Origin: an uncultured Bacteroidota bacterium
GTDB lineage: Bacteria; Bacteroidota; Bacteroidia; Bacteroidales; F082
Direction: 5' to 3'
Assembly (NCBI GenBank): GCA_913055825.1
Contig: CAJXKB010000012.1
Coordinates: forward strand, 1-51,929
Length of the DNA: 51,929 nt
Shown here piece after piece: positions 1 through 8,487 of the stretch. Positions within the stretch are counted from its first letter, which is position 1. Every line of letters begins with the position of its first letter. The notes beneath the pieces are model-generated. The model did no database searches. It saw only the letters and a list, made by a program, of their open reading frames with translations, and was not told the origin of the DNA. The position numbers were made by a program, and so were the translations under genes.

Positions 1-1032
1 CGTAAAGTACAAAGGGAGCGTGGGGCCCGGTTGCTCCACTGGCAAAAACCCAAAAAAGCGGGAAGTGGCCCGGGCCCGGTAAAAAAAGGCATTGGGGTAG
101 CCCAGGCACATTGGCCGAAATTCGTTAATCTTGATTCAACTGTTGAAATCAGGGTAATGCGTGACGGGGCAGTGGAAGTCCGGTCGGCAGTACAGGATAT
201 CGGCACGGGAACAAAAACAGTACTGGCTCAGGTTGTTGCCGAAGAACTTGCTCTTAAAGCCGAAGACGTTACCGTGCTGATCGGAGATACCTTGTTTCCG
301 ATAGGCCCTCCTTCGGGTGGTAGTGTGGTCACTGGTTCTATAACGCCTCCGGCAAGAAATGCAGCACATAAAATTAAGATGCAATTGATTGATTTGGCTG
401 CCAGAGAATTGAATGTTAATGCGGATAATATTTTAGCGGATAATGGCTGGTTTATTTCCAAACCTGATAAGTCGAAGAAAATCTCATTCCGGGATTTGGC
501 TGGAAAGCTCCGCGTGGAACAGATCACTGCAACTGCAAGCCGGTCGGATGATTACGGTGGATTTATGGTGGGTACTATCGGGTTTGAAGAATTGGGCGCC
601 GTACAGTTTGCAGAAGTATCGGTAGATACGGAAACGGGATTTGTAAAAGTGGATAAAGTACTGGCAGTCCACAGTTGCGGGCGGCCCATCAATATTGGCC
701 AGATCGAAAGCCAGATCAACGGCGGAGTGATCATGGGCATTGCTTATGCACTATACGAAGACAGGGTTATGGATAAAACAGCCGGCCACCAGATGAACCC
801 CAATATTGATCAGTATAAAATGCCTTTTATGTTTGAGGTACCTAAAATACAAATAGAATTGATCGAAAAATACAGCGCCCGGTCTTCCACTGATGCCACT
901 GGTATAGGTGAACCGGCAAATATAGCAACAGCTGCCGCCGTTGCCAACGCAGTCTATAATGCCATCGGGGTGAGGATTACCGAATTGCCGATCACGCCAG
1001 CAAGGATATTGGCAGCGTTGGGGAAAAGTTGA
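1..1032 (+). CDS. Molybdopterin-binding (large) subunit of an aldehyde/xanthine oxidoreductase, 5'-truncated by the window
   Basis: This is the C-terminal part of a molybdenum hydroxylase large subunit, which binds the molybdenum cofactor and oxidises aldehydes or N-heterocycles with water as oxygen donor. The frame is open from base 1, so the gene begins upstream; the first in-window start-like codon (TTG at 31) is not a real start. Family signatures include VQDIGTGTKTVLAQVVAEEL, the glycine-rich GPPSGGSVVTGS stretch and, near the end, GIGEPANIA. The Glu of that last motif (codon at 910) matches the catalytic base of the family. The next gene encodes a FAD subunit of the PaoB/YagS type, which suggests a PaoABC-like enzyme. 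The [2Fe-2S] subunit is not in the window and may lie upstream. The substrate cannot be told from sequence. Confidence 0.9.
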   Translation, partial: RKVQRERGARLLHWQKPKKAGSGPGPVKKGIGVAQAHWPKFVNLDSTVEIRVMRDGAVEVRSAVQDIGTGTKTVLAQVVAEELALKAEDVTVLIGDTLFPIGPPSGGSVVTGSITPPARNAAHKIKMQLIDLAARELNVNADNILADNGWFISKPDKSKKISFRDLAGKLRVEQITATASRSDDYGGFMVGTIGFEELGAVQFAEVSVDTETGFVKVDKVLAVHSCGRPINIGQIESQINGGVIMGIAYALYEDRVMDKTAGHQMNPNIDQYKMPFMFEVPKIQIELIEKYSARSSTDATGIGEPANIATAAAVANAVYNAIGVRITELPITPARILAALGKS

Positions 1033-1040
1033 TAACGGAC

Positions 1041-1089
1041 AACCTGACGGGGTTTCCGAAAGCCCCGTGCGAAGGCAACCCGTCAGGTT
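1041..1089. terminator. Strong hairpin between the two oxidoreductase subunit genes
   Basis: An 11-bp perfect inverted repeat (AACCTGACGGG at 1041-1051, CCCGTCAGGTT at 1079-1089) encloses a smaller GGGG/CCCC hairpin. It starts 8 bases after the stop of the large subunit. No T-run follows, so it is more likely a processing or mRNA-stability element, or a partial terminator, than a full intrinsic terminator. Confidence 0.55.
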
Positions 1090-1167
1090 TAAAGACAGGT
1101 ATTTAAAACAAATCAGTTTACCCAGCTATTTATGGCTGGGAATGCAGAGCAAAAGAACAATAAAACA

Positions 1168-2226
1168 ATGAATAAATTCAAATGGTACGATGCTGCTTCT
1201 GTTGAAGAGGCACAAAAAGTAGTTAATTCCACAGTTTCAGAGACTATACAACCTGAAGCTGACCCAAATGCTTCCGTATTCAAAGCCGCGGGTATTGATT
1301 TGCTGGACCTGATGAAAGAGGGGTTGTCACAACCCGGAAAGGTGGTAAACATCAAGAATATTCCTGGCTTTGATGAGATATCTTTCAGCCCGGAGAAAGG
1401 ATTGATACTGGGAGCGAATGTTACCCTTTCGCAAATTTCTGCCGATGGAAACATTAAAACACATTATCTGGCTTTACATCAGGCTGCTTCGCAGGCAGCT
1501 ACACCGCAGATCAGAAATATGGCTACTTTAGGGGGTAACCTGGCGCAAAGGACACGCTGTTGGTATTTCAGGTCTAAAGACTATTTCTGTTTCCGGAAAG
1601 GGTCATCCACCTGTTTTGCACACATCGGCAAAAATGAGTTTCATGCTATCATGCATTACGGATATTGTGTCAGCGTACATTCTTCCTCGCTGGCTACCGC
1701 ATTATTGGCGTTCGATGCCATCGTTGAAATTAAAGGTAAAGAGGGAAAGACCAAACTCGTCCCGATAAAAGATTTTTTTGTTTTACCGACTGTTGACAGG
1801 ACAAAAGAAACCATTTTAGGACCCGGTGAGTTGATTACTTCGGTAATCCTTCCCAAACCAGTATCCAACTGGAAAAGTAATTACATCAAAATGGGGAGCC
1901 GTAAGTCGCAGGACTGGCCTATAGCAGAGGTGGCTGTGGTGGCAGAACTTTCAGAAAATGTTTGTAATTCAGCCAAAATTGTGCTGGGCGCTGCAGCGCC
2001 GGTACCAATCGCTTCAACGCTGGCGGCTGAAGCCATTACGGGAAAAACCATTGATGACATCACGGCGGCACATGCGGGTAAAGCGGCCATGGAAATTGCA
2101 GTGCCCTTGTCTGAAAATGCCTATAAAATACCTGTTTTTGAAACGATAATTAAGCGGGCGGTACTTGCGCTTGCAAAACCACCGGGAAATACGAAAAACA
2201 GGGGCTTACAAGGAACGAAGGATTAA
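1168..2226 (+). CDS. FAD-binding subunit of molybdenum hydroxylase, PaoB/YagS type with Fe-S insert
   Basis: This is the medium subunit that passes electrons from the molybdenum and Fe-S centres through FAD. The N-terminal FAD-binding domain contains ATPQIRNMATLGGNLAQRTR, the usual flavin-binding loop. Directly after it is a Cys-rich insert, CWYFRSKDYFC followed by a third Cys (STCFA) and a fourth in HYGYC. This pattern is known from E. coli PaoB (YagS), where it holds a [4Fe-4S] cluster that xanthine dehydrogenase FAD domains lack. The C-terminal CO-dehydrogenase flavoprotein domain follows. The frame also opens at 1132, but ATG 1168 (MNKFKWYDAA) fits the family N-terminus. The gene lies 135 bases after the molybdopterin subunit, with a hairpin between them. 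Confidence 0.88.
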   Translation: MNKFKWYDAASVEEAQKVVNSTVSETIQPEADPNASVFKAAGIDLLDLMKEGLSQPGKVVNIKNIPGFDEISFSPEKGLILGANVTLSQISADGNIKTHYLALHQAASQAATPQIRNMATLGGNLAQRTRCWYFRSKDYFCFRKGSSTCFAHIGKNEFHAIMHYGYCVSVHSSSLATALLAFDAIVEIKGKEGKTKLVPIKDFFVLPTVDRTKETILGPGELITSVILPKPVSNWKSNYIKMGSRKSQDWPIAEVAVVAELSENVCNSAKIVLGAAAPVPIASTLAAEAITGKTIDDITAAHAGKAAMEIAVPLSENAYKIPVFETIIKRAVLALAKPPGNTKNRGLQGTKD

Positions 2227-2365
2227 GGTCTGTTTTTATTTTAAGCTCAATGGTAATTATTTAACAGCCTCAAATCTACTGAAAAAAACTATTTAGCAGA
2301 AAAAAATAGAGTTGTTAACAATATGAGTTGTGTTCACAGCTTCAGATAGTTATATTATAGACAGC
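2227..2365. other. Intergenic space between convergent genes
   Basis: AT-rich spacer of 139 bases. It holds a 10-bp palindrome TTGTTAACAA at 2312-2321 and no convincing terminator or gene. Confidence 0.5.
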
Positions 2366-2854
2366 TTATTTTATCTGACTTTGTTTTGTAAGCCGGTGCA
2401 TAGCCTGGAGTAGTTGTGAGGTGTTTTGGCTGGGAAAGAAGAGGTGTTTACCATTAACCAGTTCGAGGTATAACCCTTTGGTGGAGCCTGGTTTCTTTTT
2501 ATTGCCACGTCTGCGAATATAATATTTGGCTATTTCACTGCTCTCGATAAGATGTCCTTTTCGTTCCAGCGGGCTCATCTTGTAAAAAAAACCTTGCCGG
2601 TTAATCTGAATATGTAGCCGTATAAATAATAAGGAGAATATGGGTAAAATAAAAAGTATTGAAATAATGATGACGCCTGTGTCGGTTACCGGATAGGGGC
2701 CAAATGGCATCCCTTTTATGATTTGAAAATAAATTACTGTGGCAAAGAAGAGTATTTCCAGTGCCAATATTATCAAAATCCATTTCCGGCGAATGGGCAT
2801 GTTTTCACGAAAAAAGTTTTGATTTTTAATGATTTTGGTGTGCTTTTTTTCCAC
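2366..2854 (-). CDS. Small two-helix membrane protein, function unknown
   Basis: A 162-residue protein with a basic N-terminus, two predicted transmembrane segments (about residues 25-46 and 60-80) and a cytosolic tail of about 80 residues. The tail has a mixed beta-rich composition (INRQGFFYKMSPLERKG, KGLYLELVNGKHLFFPS) that recalls small bacterial PH-like domains. That resemblance is an impression, not a demonstrated match. The start could also be Met19 (MPIRRKW). It is convergent with the oxidoreductase genes and divergent from idi. I do not recognise a specific family. Confidence 0.6.
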   Translation of the reverse strand: MEKKHTKIIKNQNFFRENMPIRRKWILIILALEILFFATVIYFQIIKGMPFGPYPVTDTGVIIISILFILPIFSLLFIRLHIQINRQGFFYKMSPLERKGHLIESSEIAKYYIRRRGNKKKPGSTKGLYLELVNGKHLFFPSQNTSQLLQAMHRLTKQSQIK

Positions 2855-2887
2855 TATTGCTTTTTTTAGATTTGACTCTTATTATGG

Positions 2888-2915
2888 TTTGTATAATTTT
2901 ATATTCATATCTTTG
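2888..2915 (+). promoter_or_regulatory. Candidate Bacteroidota promoter for idi
   Basis: TTTG at 2888-2891 and TATCTTTG at 2908-2915, spaced 16 bases, match the Bacteroidota -33/-7 consensus (TTTG...TAnnTTTG). The -7 box lies 28 bases before the idi start codon. Confidence 0.6.
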
Positions 2916-2943
2916 CATTCTTTAACCGGTAAAATTATACAAA

Positions 2944-3471
2944 ATGGACGTTGAATACGTAATACTTGTAAATAATAATGATATGCCCCTGGGGACAATG
3001 GAAAAGATGGAGGCGCATGAAAAAGGAGTGTTGCACAGGGCATTTTCGGTATTTATTTTTAATACGGAGGGTAAATTGATGCTTCAACAGCGAGCACACA
3101 GTAAATATCATTCACCCGGCTTGTGGACCAATACGGTATGCAGCCATCCCCGTGTGGGTGAAGACGTTTTACAGGCTGCACACCGCAGGATGGAAGAAGA
3201 AATGGGCTTTGACTGCGAATTAAAAGAGCTCTTTTCGTTTGTTTATAAATCGGATGTAGGACAGGGTCTTCGTGAGCATGAATTCGACCATGTCTTGATG
3301 GGTGTTACTGATAATCAGCCTGTTTTAAATCCTGATGAGGCTGCCGATTGGAAATATGTCGATTTCGACTGGGTGTTGAAAGATGTTGGGATTAATCCTG
3401 AAAACTATACTGTTTGGTTTAAAATTGCCCTTGCCGAAATGAAAAAACACCGATCGGAATTACCATTATAA
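2944..3471 (+). CDS. idi: Isopentenyl-diphosphate delta-isomerase, type I (Nudix)
   Basis: It interconverts isopentenyl and dimethylallyl diphosphate for isoprenoid, quinone and undecaprenyl synthesis. Length (175 aa) and motifs fit the type I enzyme. The catalytic Cys66 lies in WTNTVCSHPR and the catalytic acidic pair in EHEFDH (Glu111/Glu113). His25, His31 and His68 match the metal ligands. The degenerate Nudix helix AAHRRMEEEMGF is also present. The gene is preceded by a good promoter and followed by a small hairpin (TGCCTTA/TAAGGCA, 3477-3495) without a T-run. Confidence 0.95.
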   Translation: MDVEYVILVNNNDMPLGTMEKMEAHEKGVLHRAFSVFIFNTEGKLMLQQRAHSKYHSPGLWTNTVCSHPRVGEDVLQAAHRRMEEEMGFDCELKELFSFVYKSDVGQGLREHEFDHVLMGVTDNQPVLNPDEAADWKYVDFDWVLKDVGINPENYTVWFKIALAEMKKHRSELPL

Positions 3472-3562
3472 ATTAATGCCTTATGGGGTAAGGCAGGCCG
3501 GTTGATAGGGTGCCCGAATAGTGCCTGTTTTATTATTTTTTTATGATATAATTCACGGTCTT

Positions 3563-4444
3563 ATGCAATTTATTTCTGCTTTTTTCTTTAGGGTGATGGT
3601 TTTTATACTTCGCTTGTTGCCCTTTCGTTTGATTTATTTGTTTTCAGATGGCTTTGCATTTTTGTTACACCATATCATTGGCTACCGGCGGTCAGTGATG
3701 ATCTCCAACCTGCACATGGCCTTTCCCGAAAAGGATAAGCACGAAATTAATCGGCTTGTTCGCTTGAGTTATCGTAATCTGTCAGATATTATTGTGGAAA
3801 GTGTGAAGGCCTTTAGCTTTACTCCTTCAAAACAAGTGAAAAGGTATAAAGTCATTAATCCTGAGTTTTTAAAAACTTATGCCGATAAGCAACAATCGGT
3901 CATTATGGCAGCCGGGCATTATGGAAATTGGGAGTGGGGTTCGTATTTTCTTACTTTTCAAATATCTTTTTTTAACATTTTGGCGTTGTACAAGCCTTTG
4001 AAAAATAAATTTATTGATGCTTATATGCGGAAGAAACGCGAAAGTACCGGATATTTAATGCGATCGAATACGGATAAAAGGGTATTTGAAGCCTGTAAAA
4101 CGACACCGACTATTTTTACGCTTATTGCCGACCAGAGCCCATCAAATCCGGCTCGATCGTATTGGATCAAATTTTTGGGAAGGCCCACTGCCTTTTTGCG
4201 CGGGCTTGAAGTGTACGCCAGGAAATATAATTTGCCCGTTGTTTTCATAGATATTCAAAGGGTTCGACGGGGTTATTACGAACTTGAACTTTCGCATATT
4301 GCCAACGATCCAAATTCACTGGCCAAAGGTGAAATTACGGCTCGTTATGCCCGCAAAATGGAGGAGGTGATTCGTAAAAAACCGGAAGATTGGCTTTGGT
4401 CGCACAAACGATGGAAGCATCAGTCACCTGAAGATAAAGTCTAG
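3563..4444 (+). CDS. Lysophospholipid/lipid A acyltransferase, LpxL/HtrB family
   Basis: Members acylate lipid A precursors or related lipids at the inner membrane. The N-terminal hydrophobic segment ends in LLPFRLIYLFSD, as usual for this family. The catalytic HX4E motif is GHYGNWEWG, followed by the family stretches IADQSPS and WIKFLGRPTAFLRG, then DWLWSHKRWK near the C-terminus. The frame opens at GTG 3521, but ATG 3563 (MQFISAFFF) places the conserved LLPF at the usual distance from the start, so I prefer it. The stop overlaps the stop of the convergent MscS gene within a CTAG tetranucleotide. Whether it is the lipid A enzyme or acts on another Bacteroidota lipid is not decided by sequence alone. 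Confidence 0.87.
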   Translation: MQFISAFFFRVMVFILRLLPFRLIYLFSDGFAFLLHHIIGYRRSVMISNLHMAFPEKDKHEINRLVRLSYRNLSDIIVESVKAFSFTPSKQVKRYKVINPEFLKTYADKQQSVIMAAGHYGNWEWGSYFLTFQISFFNILALYKPLKNKFIDAYMRKKRESTGYLMRSNTDKRVFEACKTTPTIFTLIADQSPSNPARSYWIKFLGRPTAFLRGLEVYARKYNLPVVFIDIQRVRRGYYELELSHIANDPNSLAKGEITARYARKMEEVIRKKPEDWLWSHKRWKHQSPEDKV

Positions 4445-5712
4445 GATTCTTGAATGAACCTGGAAACATCACCGCTTTTGGGATATTGATAAATCTTTAA
4501 ATTAAATTCCGGGATTACAGCCAGGATATGATCGAAAATATCAGCTTGTATATCTTCGTATTCAGCCCAGGCTGTGGTTTTAGTAAACACGTAAATTTCG
4601 ATAGGAATACCTTTTTCGCTAGGTTGGAGTTGTCTGACGAGGAAAGTCATGTCGCTGTGCAAATCGTTGCGGTTATGCAGGTAAACTTTTAAGTAGGCCC
4701 TGAAAATACCCAGATTGGTTTGACGCCGGCCGTTTATCAAAATATCCGGATCGACTTTAAATTTTTTGTTGTAAGTTTCTATTTCCTTTTCTTTTTTATC
4801 GAGATAGGGTTTCAGCACTTTTATTTTTCTGAATTGTTCCAGCTCTTCTTCCCGGACAAAATGTATACTGTCCATATCGATGTTCACGGAGCGTTTGATA
4901 CGTCGGCCTCCCGATTCTTCCATCCCCCGCCAGTTTTGAAACGAGTCTGAAATAAGGCTGTAAGTGGGCAAAGTGGTGATGGTTTTGTCCCAGTTTTGTA
5001 TTTTTACGGTGGTTAGCGTAATTTCCGTTACAACCCCGTCGGCATGATGTTTTGGGACGCTCACCCAGTCGCCTATTCTGATCATTTTATTAAAAATCAG
5101 TTGTAATCCGCCAACAAAACCGAGGATAGGGTCTTTAAAAACCAACATTAAAACAGCCGACAAAGTACCCAGACTGATGAATAATGAGGATAGGTCGCGA
5201 TGCATCAGTGTACCAATAACAAAAAGTAAAGCAACAAGATAAATGATAATTTTCGTTATCTGTATCAGGCTTTGAATGGGATGATCTTTTGATATTTCAA
5301 AACGGTTGTAATAATCGTTAACTGTTGATAATAAGCTGTCAATGATCAGAACGGCAATTAATACAAATGAAATATTGAGCAGTGTTTTAATCAGGTTAAC
5401 AAGAAGCGGTAAATCAAAAAGGGCTCCTTCCGCAAAATAATATAGCAGTAGGGCAGGCACCAAAAATGATATTTTCTTGAAAAAAACATGTTTTAATAAA
5501 ATGTCATCAAACTGATTTTTACTCCGTTGCATTATTGGAATAAAAATCCTTTTAAATAAATACCAGGCAAGCCGGTAAGCGAGGTAGGAAAAAAGGATTA
5601 ATAAAATAAGCACGGAAATTTCGCCAATGTAAGAAGATAAAGGTGACGAAACGCCTGCTTTCTCCAGCAGGCTAATAGCATAAAGACTCAGTGTTTTGAG
5701 TGAGAGTTCCAT
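4441..5712 (-). CDS. MscS-family mechanosensitive ion channel (YbdG-like)
   Basis: A 423-residue inner-membrane channel that would release solutes on hypo-osmotic shock. There are about five predicted transmembrane helices in the first 190 residues. The pore helix and beta domain signature follows (FKDPILGFVGGLQLIFNKMI, then RIGDWVSVPKHHADGVVTEI and TTVKIQNWDKTITTLPTYSL). The insert rich in Lys/Glu around residues 265-300 and the long C-terminal domain resemble E. coli YbdG rather than the short MscS. It is the last gene of a leftward run that starts at 8361, and its start is 17 bases from the preceding stop. Confidence 0.9.
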   Translation of the reverse strand: MELSLKTLSLYAISLLEKAGVSSPLSSYIGEISVLILLILFSYLAYRLAWYLFKRIFIPIMQRSKNQFDDILLKHVFFKKISFLVPALLLYYFAEGALFDLPLLVNLIKTLLNISFVLIAVLIIDSLLSTVNDYYNRFEISKDHPIQSLIQITKIIIYLVALLFVIGTLMHRDLSSLFISLGTLSAVLMLVFKDPILGFVGGLQLIFNKMIRIGDWVSVPKHHADGVVTEITLTTVKIQNWDKTITTLPTYSLISDSFQNWRGMEESGGRRIKRSVNIDMDSIHFVREEELEQFRKIKVLKPYLDKKEKEIETYNKKFKVDPDILINGRRQTNLGIFRAYLKVYLHNRNDLHSDMTFLVRQLQPSEKGIPIEIYVFTKTTAWAEYEDIQADIFDHILAVIPEFNLKIYQYPKSGDVSRFIQES

Positions 5713-5729
5713 AATTAATTGATGTGGAA

Positions 5730-6434
5730 TTAAAGTTTACCGATAAAATCGAGATACTTATTGCGAATAAATATCAACTTGCCCAATTTGAAGTTTTTAT
5801 CATAAATCCTGACAAAATCGAGCAGGCCGTTTGCATCGTATACATGTCCCATTGCAGCATCAAAATTATTATCCTTGATGTTATATTTGATTTGCATGGT
5901 TATTTTCTCAAACGTATTCCAACGCATGGCACAGGGAATTTGCAGGTAAGAAAATTCCTTTGTATCCATATCCTGATAAATACCTTCCACGCTTTCTTCC
6001 ATCCGGAAATGTTTTCTGATTTTAATGAGTGAGTCGTAAGGGTTAATCCTGCGTTTTTTCATAAAGTCGATCTCATGGTCTTGAAAAATTTCTATTAATT
6101 CGGGCACATGCTGATACGGGAGGAATTTTATGCGAATAATGTTTACCGGTTTGTTGTTGAGGGATAAACTACCCGGGGCGGCATCAAAACGGAAAGGAAA
6201 AGTTTTTTTTACTGCCATGATGGCCCTGATAATTCTGTCATCATTGTAAGCGTACCTCGTTACGAGAAAAATGGAATCGGGATCCAGTCTGTCAGGAACG
6301 GTAGTGCCATGATAACCGGGAAATGGTTCGGTAGATTCCAGAATTAGTGATTTACAGTCGCCTATCTGTTCTACAAGTCTAAGCTTCTCTTTTTTGGTGA
6401 TGTTTCCGATGGATTGGATGATTTTTTTAGTCAT
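5730..6434 (-). CDS. Conserved-looking protein of unknown function
   Basis: A 234-residue soluble protein without signal peptide or membrane segment. It is charged throughout, with segments such as FPGYHGTTVPDRLDPDSIFLV near the N-terminus and CAMRWNTFEKITMQIKYNIK near the C-terminus. I recognise no catalytic motif. It sits inside the leftward run between the methyltransferase and the MscS channel, 17 bases before the channel gene, so translation is probably coupled to the channel. A role in envelope or osmotic physiology is only guilt by association. Confidence 0.6.
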   Translation of the reverse strand: MTKKIIQSIGNITKKEKLRLVEQIGDCKSLILESTEPFPGYHGTTVPDRLDPDSIFLVTRYAYNDDRIIRAIMAVKKTFPFRFDAAPGSLSLNNKPVNIIRIKFLPYQHVPELIEIFQDHEIDFMKKRRINPYDSLIKIRKHFRMEESVEGIYQDMDTKEFSYLQIPCAMRWNTFEKITMQIKYNIKDNNFDAAMGHVYDANGLLDFVRIYDKNFKLGKLIFIRNKYLDFIGKL

Positions 6435-6486
6435 GAATAATAGGTTTATAAATGTTTATATCGAATAGCTAATATATAAAATAATT

Positions 6487-7080
6487 CTAAATAACAGTTT
6501 TTTTTCTTAAAAGAAGAAAAATTTCCCGGCCTTTTCTGGGTTTAATTGAATTTATGGCAGTTTCAAAAATTTCTATTTCAAAAAAAGGTGAAAAAAGCTG
6601 TTTGTATTCCGAAGGGCTTCCACCAAAAGGAGGAAAATCCTGATGGAATTCATGATTAAAAAGTAAACCTGTCAGTTTTCCACCTGGATTCAGCAAATGG
6701 TGAACCTGACGTGCATAATCAGTTCGCCGGCTTTTGGGCAGCGAGCTGAAAAAAGTTTGCTCTACAATTAAATCATAAGTTCTGGTATGTTTAAAGAAAT
6801 CCTCAGTAAATATCTGATTTGAAGGAAAATCAGGAAAACGAGAGCGAAACCTTTCCACCGCCTTTTCAGAAAAATCCAATAAAAAAGTATGATGGAAACC
6901 GTTTTTATACAAGTATTCCACTTCCCAACCATTACCGGCCCCCGGGACCAAAATTCGCAGGTTTTTGTTTTGAAGTTGGTCAAAATAAGCCTTGAGAGGA
7001 GTGGAAACATATCCCACATCCCAGCCTAACCGGTTATGTTCATACAGCTTGTCCCAATAGGCTTTTGGATAATCTTCCAT
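6487..7080 (-). CDS. SAM-dependent methyltransferase, thiopurine methyltransferase-like
   Basis: A 197-residue class I methyltransferase. The N-terminus YWDKLYEHNRLGWDVG and motif I LVPGAGNGWEVEYL are typical of the TPMT family. Later motifs are LLDFSEKAVE (acidic SAM-ribose ligand) and DLIVEQTFFSSLP. Bacterial TPMT-like proteins act on thiols, selenium or tellurium compounds or halides; the substrate here is not known. It is in the middle of the leftward run, 59 bases after the SUI1 gene. Confidence 0.8.
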   Translation of the reverse strand: MEDYPKAYWDKLYEHNRLGWDVGYVSTPLKAYFDQLQNKNLRILVPGAGNGWEVEYLYKNGFHHTFLLDFSEKAVERFRSRFPDFPSNQIFTEDFFKHTRTYDLIVEQTFFSSLPKSRRTDYARQVHHLLNPGGKLTGLLFNHEFHQDFPPFGGSPSEYKQLFSPFFEIEIFETAINSIKPRKGREIFLLLRKKTVI

Positions 7081-7139
7081 GGTAAAAAATGATAATATAA
7101 TAGGAATATCAGCAGGTTAAGTTTTTGATTTGTTAAAGG

Positions 7140-7478
7140 CTAACCGCCGGATATTTTTACTTTAAAACCTTCGTTTTCAAGCAGCGTCTGTACTTTTTCG
7201 CGAAAATCGCCTTGTATGATAATTTCGCCATCTTTTGAAGAGCCTCCCACACCGCAACTTGATTTTAGTTTTTTTGCCAGGCTTTTCAGATCGTTTTCTG
7301 TACCGATAAAGCCTTTTATCAAAGTAACTTTCTTGCCTTTACGCTGTTTTTTATCCAGTGATACAGTTAGTTTTTGCCGGTTTGGTGGTAGTGTCTCAAT
7401 TTGTTGTTCTTGATCTTCAAACTGATAATCGGGATTGGTAGAATACACCATCCTGTTGTTTTTTTTATTTGATTTCAT
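7140..7478 (-). CDS. yciH: SUI1/eIF1-like translation factor (YciH family)
   Basis: A 112-residue protein with a flexible, charged N-terminus of about 40 residues. The SUI1 domain follows: KGFIGTENDLKSLAKKLKSS, then CGVGGSSKDGEIIIQGDFRE. It is homologous to eukaryotic eIF1 and E. coli YciH, which affects initiation fidelity. The start codon (7476-7478) overlaps the end of the upstream lipid-kinase gene by 14 bases in a different frame, so the two are almost certainly co-translated. Confidence 0.88.
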   Translation of the reverse strand: MKSNKKNNRMVYSTNPDYQFEDQEQQIETLPPNRQKLTVSLDKKQRKGKKVTLIKGFIGTENDLKSLAKKLKSSCGVGGSSKDGEIIIQGDFREKVQTLLENEGFKVKISGG

Positions 7479-8361
7479 GTTGCGGAATGATGATTTTTAA
7501 GGATTGGGGACTAACTTTAATGTTTAAGGTTTTGCCTATTTTGACGGCTTCTCCATCAATATTCACCACACGGCTTTTCTTTTGTTTGATGGTAAACTCG
7601 CTACTTCGGATTGTTTTTACATATTGTGACTTATCGATAGCACGCAACAATAAAAGATTGGCCACAATGGGAAGTTCGAAAATATTGGGCTTCTGAACGA
7701 TACAAACATCAAGCTTGCCGTCGCGTAAACGTGCATTGGGTGCAATGGTAGTGTTGAACCCGAATTGATTGGAATTGGCAAAACTCACAAATAAGGCTTT
7801 TGCTTTCAGGCTTTTTCCTTCACTAAATTTTATTTTGTATTTTTTAGGTTTGTAATGCATATAATTATTGGCAATGATGTGTGCGTAGGTCAAAAACCCA
7901 CGTCGCTTATCTTTTGCAAAGTGTTTGGCAACCAAAGCGTCAAATCCCAAACCCGCAATACTTATGAAAGGTCGCCCGTTGATAGTTGCCGTGTCAATCT
8001 CAGTAACATTACATTGGTTTATTAGTTTAATGGCCCAAGGTATAGAACGTGGAATTCCGAGGTGCCTTGCCAGGCCATTGCCCGATCCCAGCGGAATAAT
8101 CCCGAGTACCGAGCTGCTGCCAATCATTTGTGATGCCACCTCATTGATGGAGCCATCGCCCCCAACGGCAACGATGACATTGATGCCCTTTTCGACAGCT
8201 TCACGACTCAAATGTACGGCATGCCCGGCATATTGGGTAAACCTGATTTCAGATTGAAATTTCTTTTTGTTAAGATGCTTGTTAATTAGTGTGCTGATGT
8301 TTCGGTGACGCCGGGCACCTGAAATAGGATTGATGATAAAAATTATTGTTTTGTGCTCCAT
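7465..8361 (-). CDS. Diacylglycerol/lipid kinase, DagK/YegS family
   Basis: It phosphorylates diacylglycerol or a related lipid at the membrane face. The DAGK catalytic domain begins FIINPISGARRHRN, with the nucleotide loop VAVGGDGSINEVASQM and then LGIIPLGSGNGLARHLGIP. The C-terminal beta-sandwich (VVNIDGEAVKIGKTLNIKV) is also present. The frame extends to a TTG at 8388, but that codon lies inside a -7 promoter box (8386-8393). ATG 8361 (MEHKTIIFI) is therefore the likely start. It is the first gene of the leftward run of five. Confidence 0.88.
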   Translation of the reverse strand: MEHKTIIFIINPISGARRHRNISTLINKHLNKKKFQSEIRFTQYAGHAVHLSREAVEKGINVIVAVGGDGSINEVASQMIGSSSVLGIIPLGSGNGLARHLGIPRSIPWAIKLINQCNVTEIDTATINGRPFISIAGLGFDALVAKHFAKDKRRGFLTYAHIIANNYMHYKPKKYKIKFSEGKSLKAKALFVSFANSNQFGFNTTIAPNARLRDGKLDVCIVQKPNIFELPIVANLLLLRAIDKSQYVKTIRSSEFTIKQKKSRVVNIDGEAVKIGKTLNIKVSPQSLKIIIPQHEIK

Positions 8362-8385
8362 TCTCCGGCTTTTTGTAAAACCAGG

Positions 8386-8393
8386 CAAATTTA
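8386..8393 (-). promoter_or_regulatory. -7 promoter box for the leftward lipid-kinase run
   Basis: CAAATTTA on the plus strand reads TAAATTTG on the minus strand, a match to TAnnTTTG, 25 bases before the ATG at 8361. I see no clear -33 TTTG. Confidence 0.45.
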
Positions 8394-8487
8394 AGAAAAT
8401 TTACCGCTTTAAATCTTCTTTACCGTCAGCCGGGTTTGTTGTTTAGCCATTTTGTTGTAGGTTTATTTTCATTTTGATGGAATATCC

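Noticed and set aside
2312-2321. Palindrome TTGTTAACAA between convergent genes
   Set aside because: Short, AT-rich, not near a promoter; chance is likely.
3477-3495. Hairpin after idi
   Set aside because: Seven-bp stem with no T-run; too weak to call a terminator.
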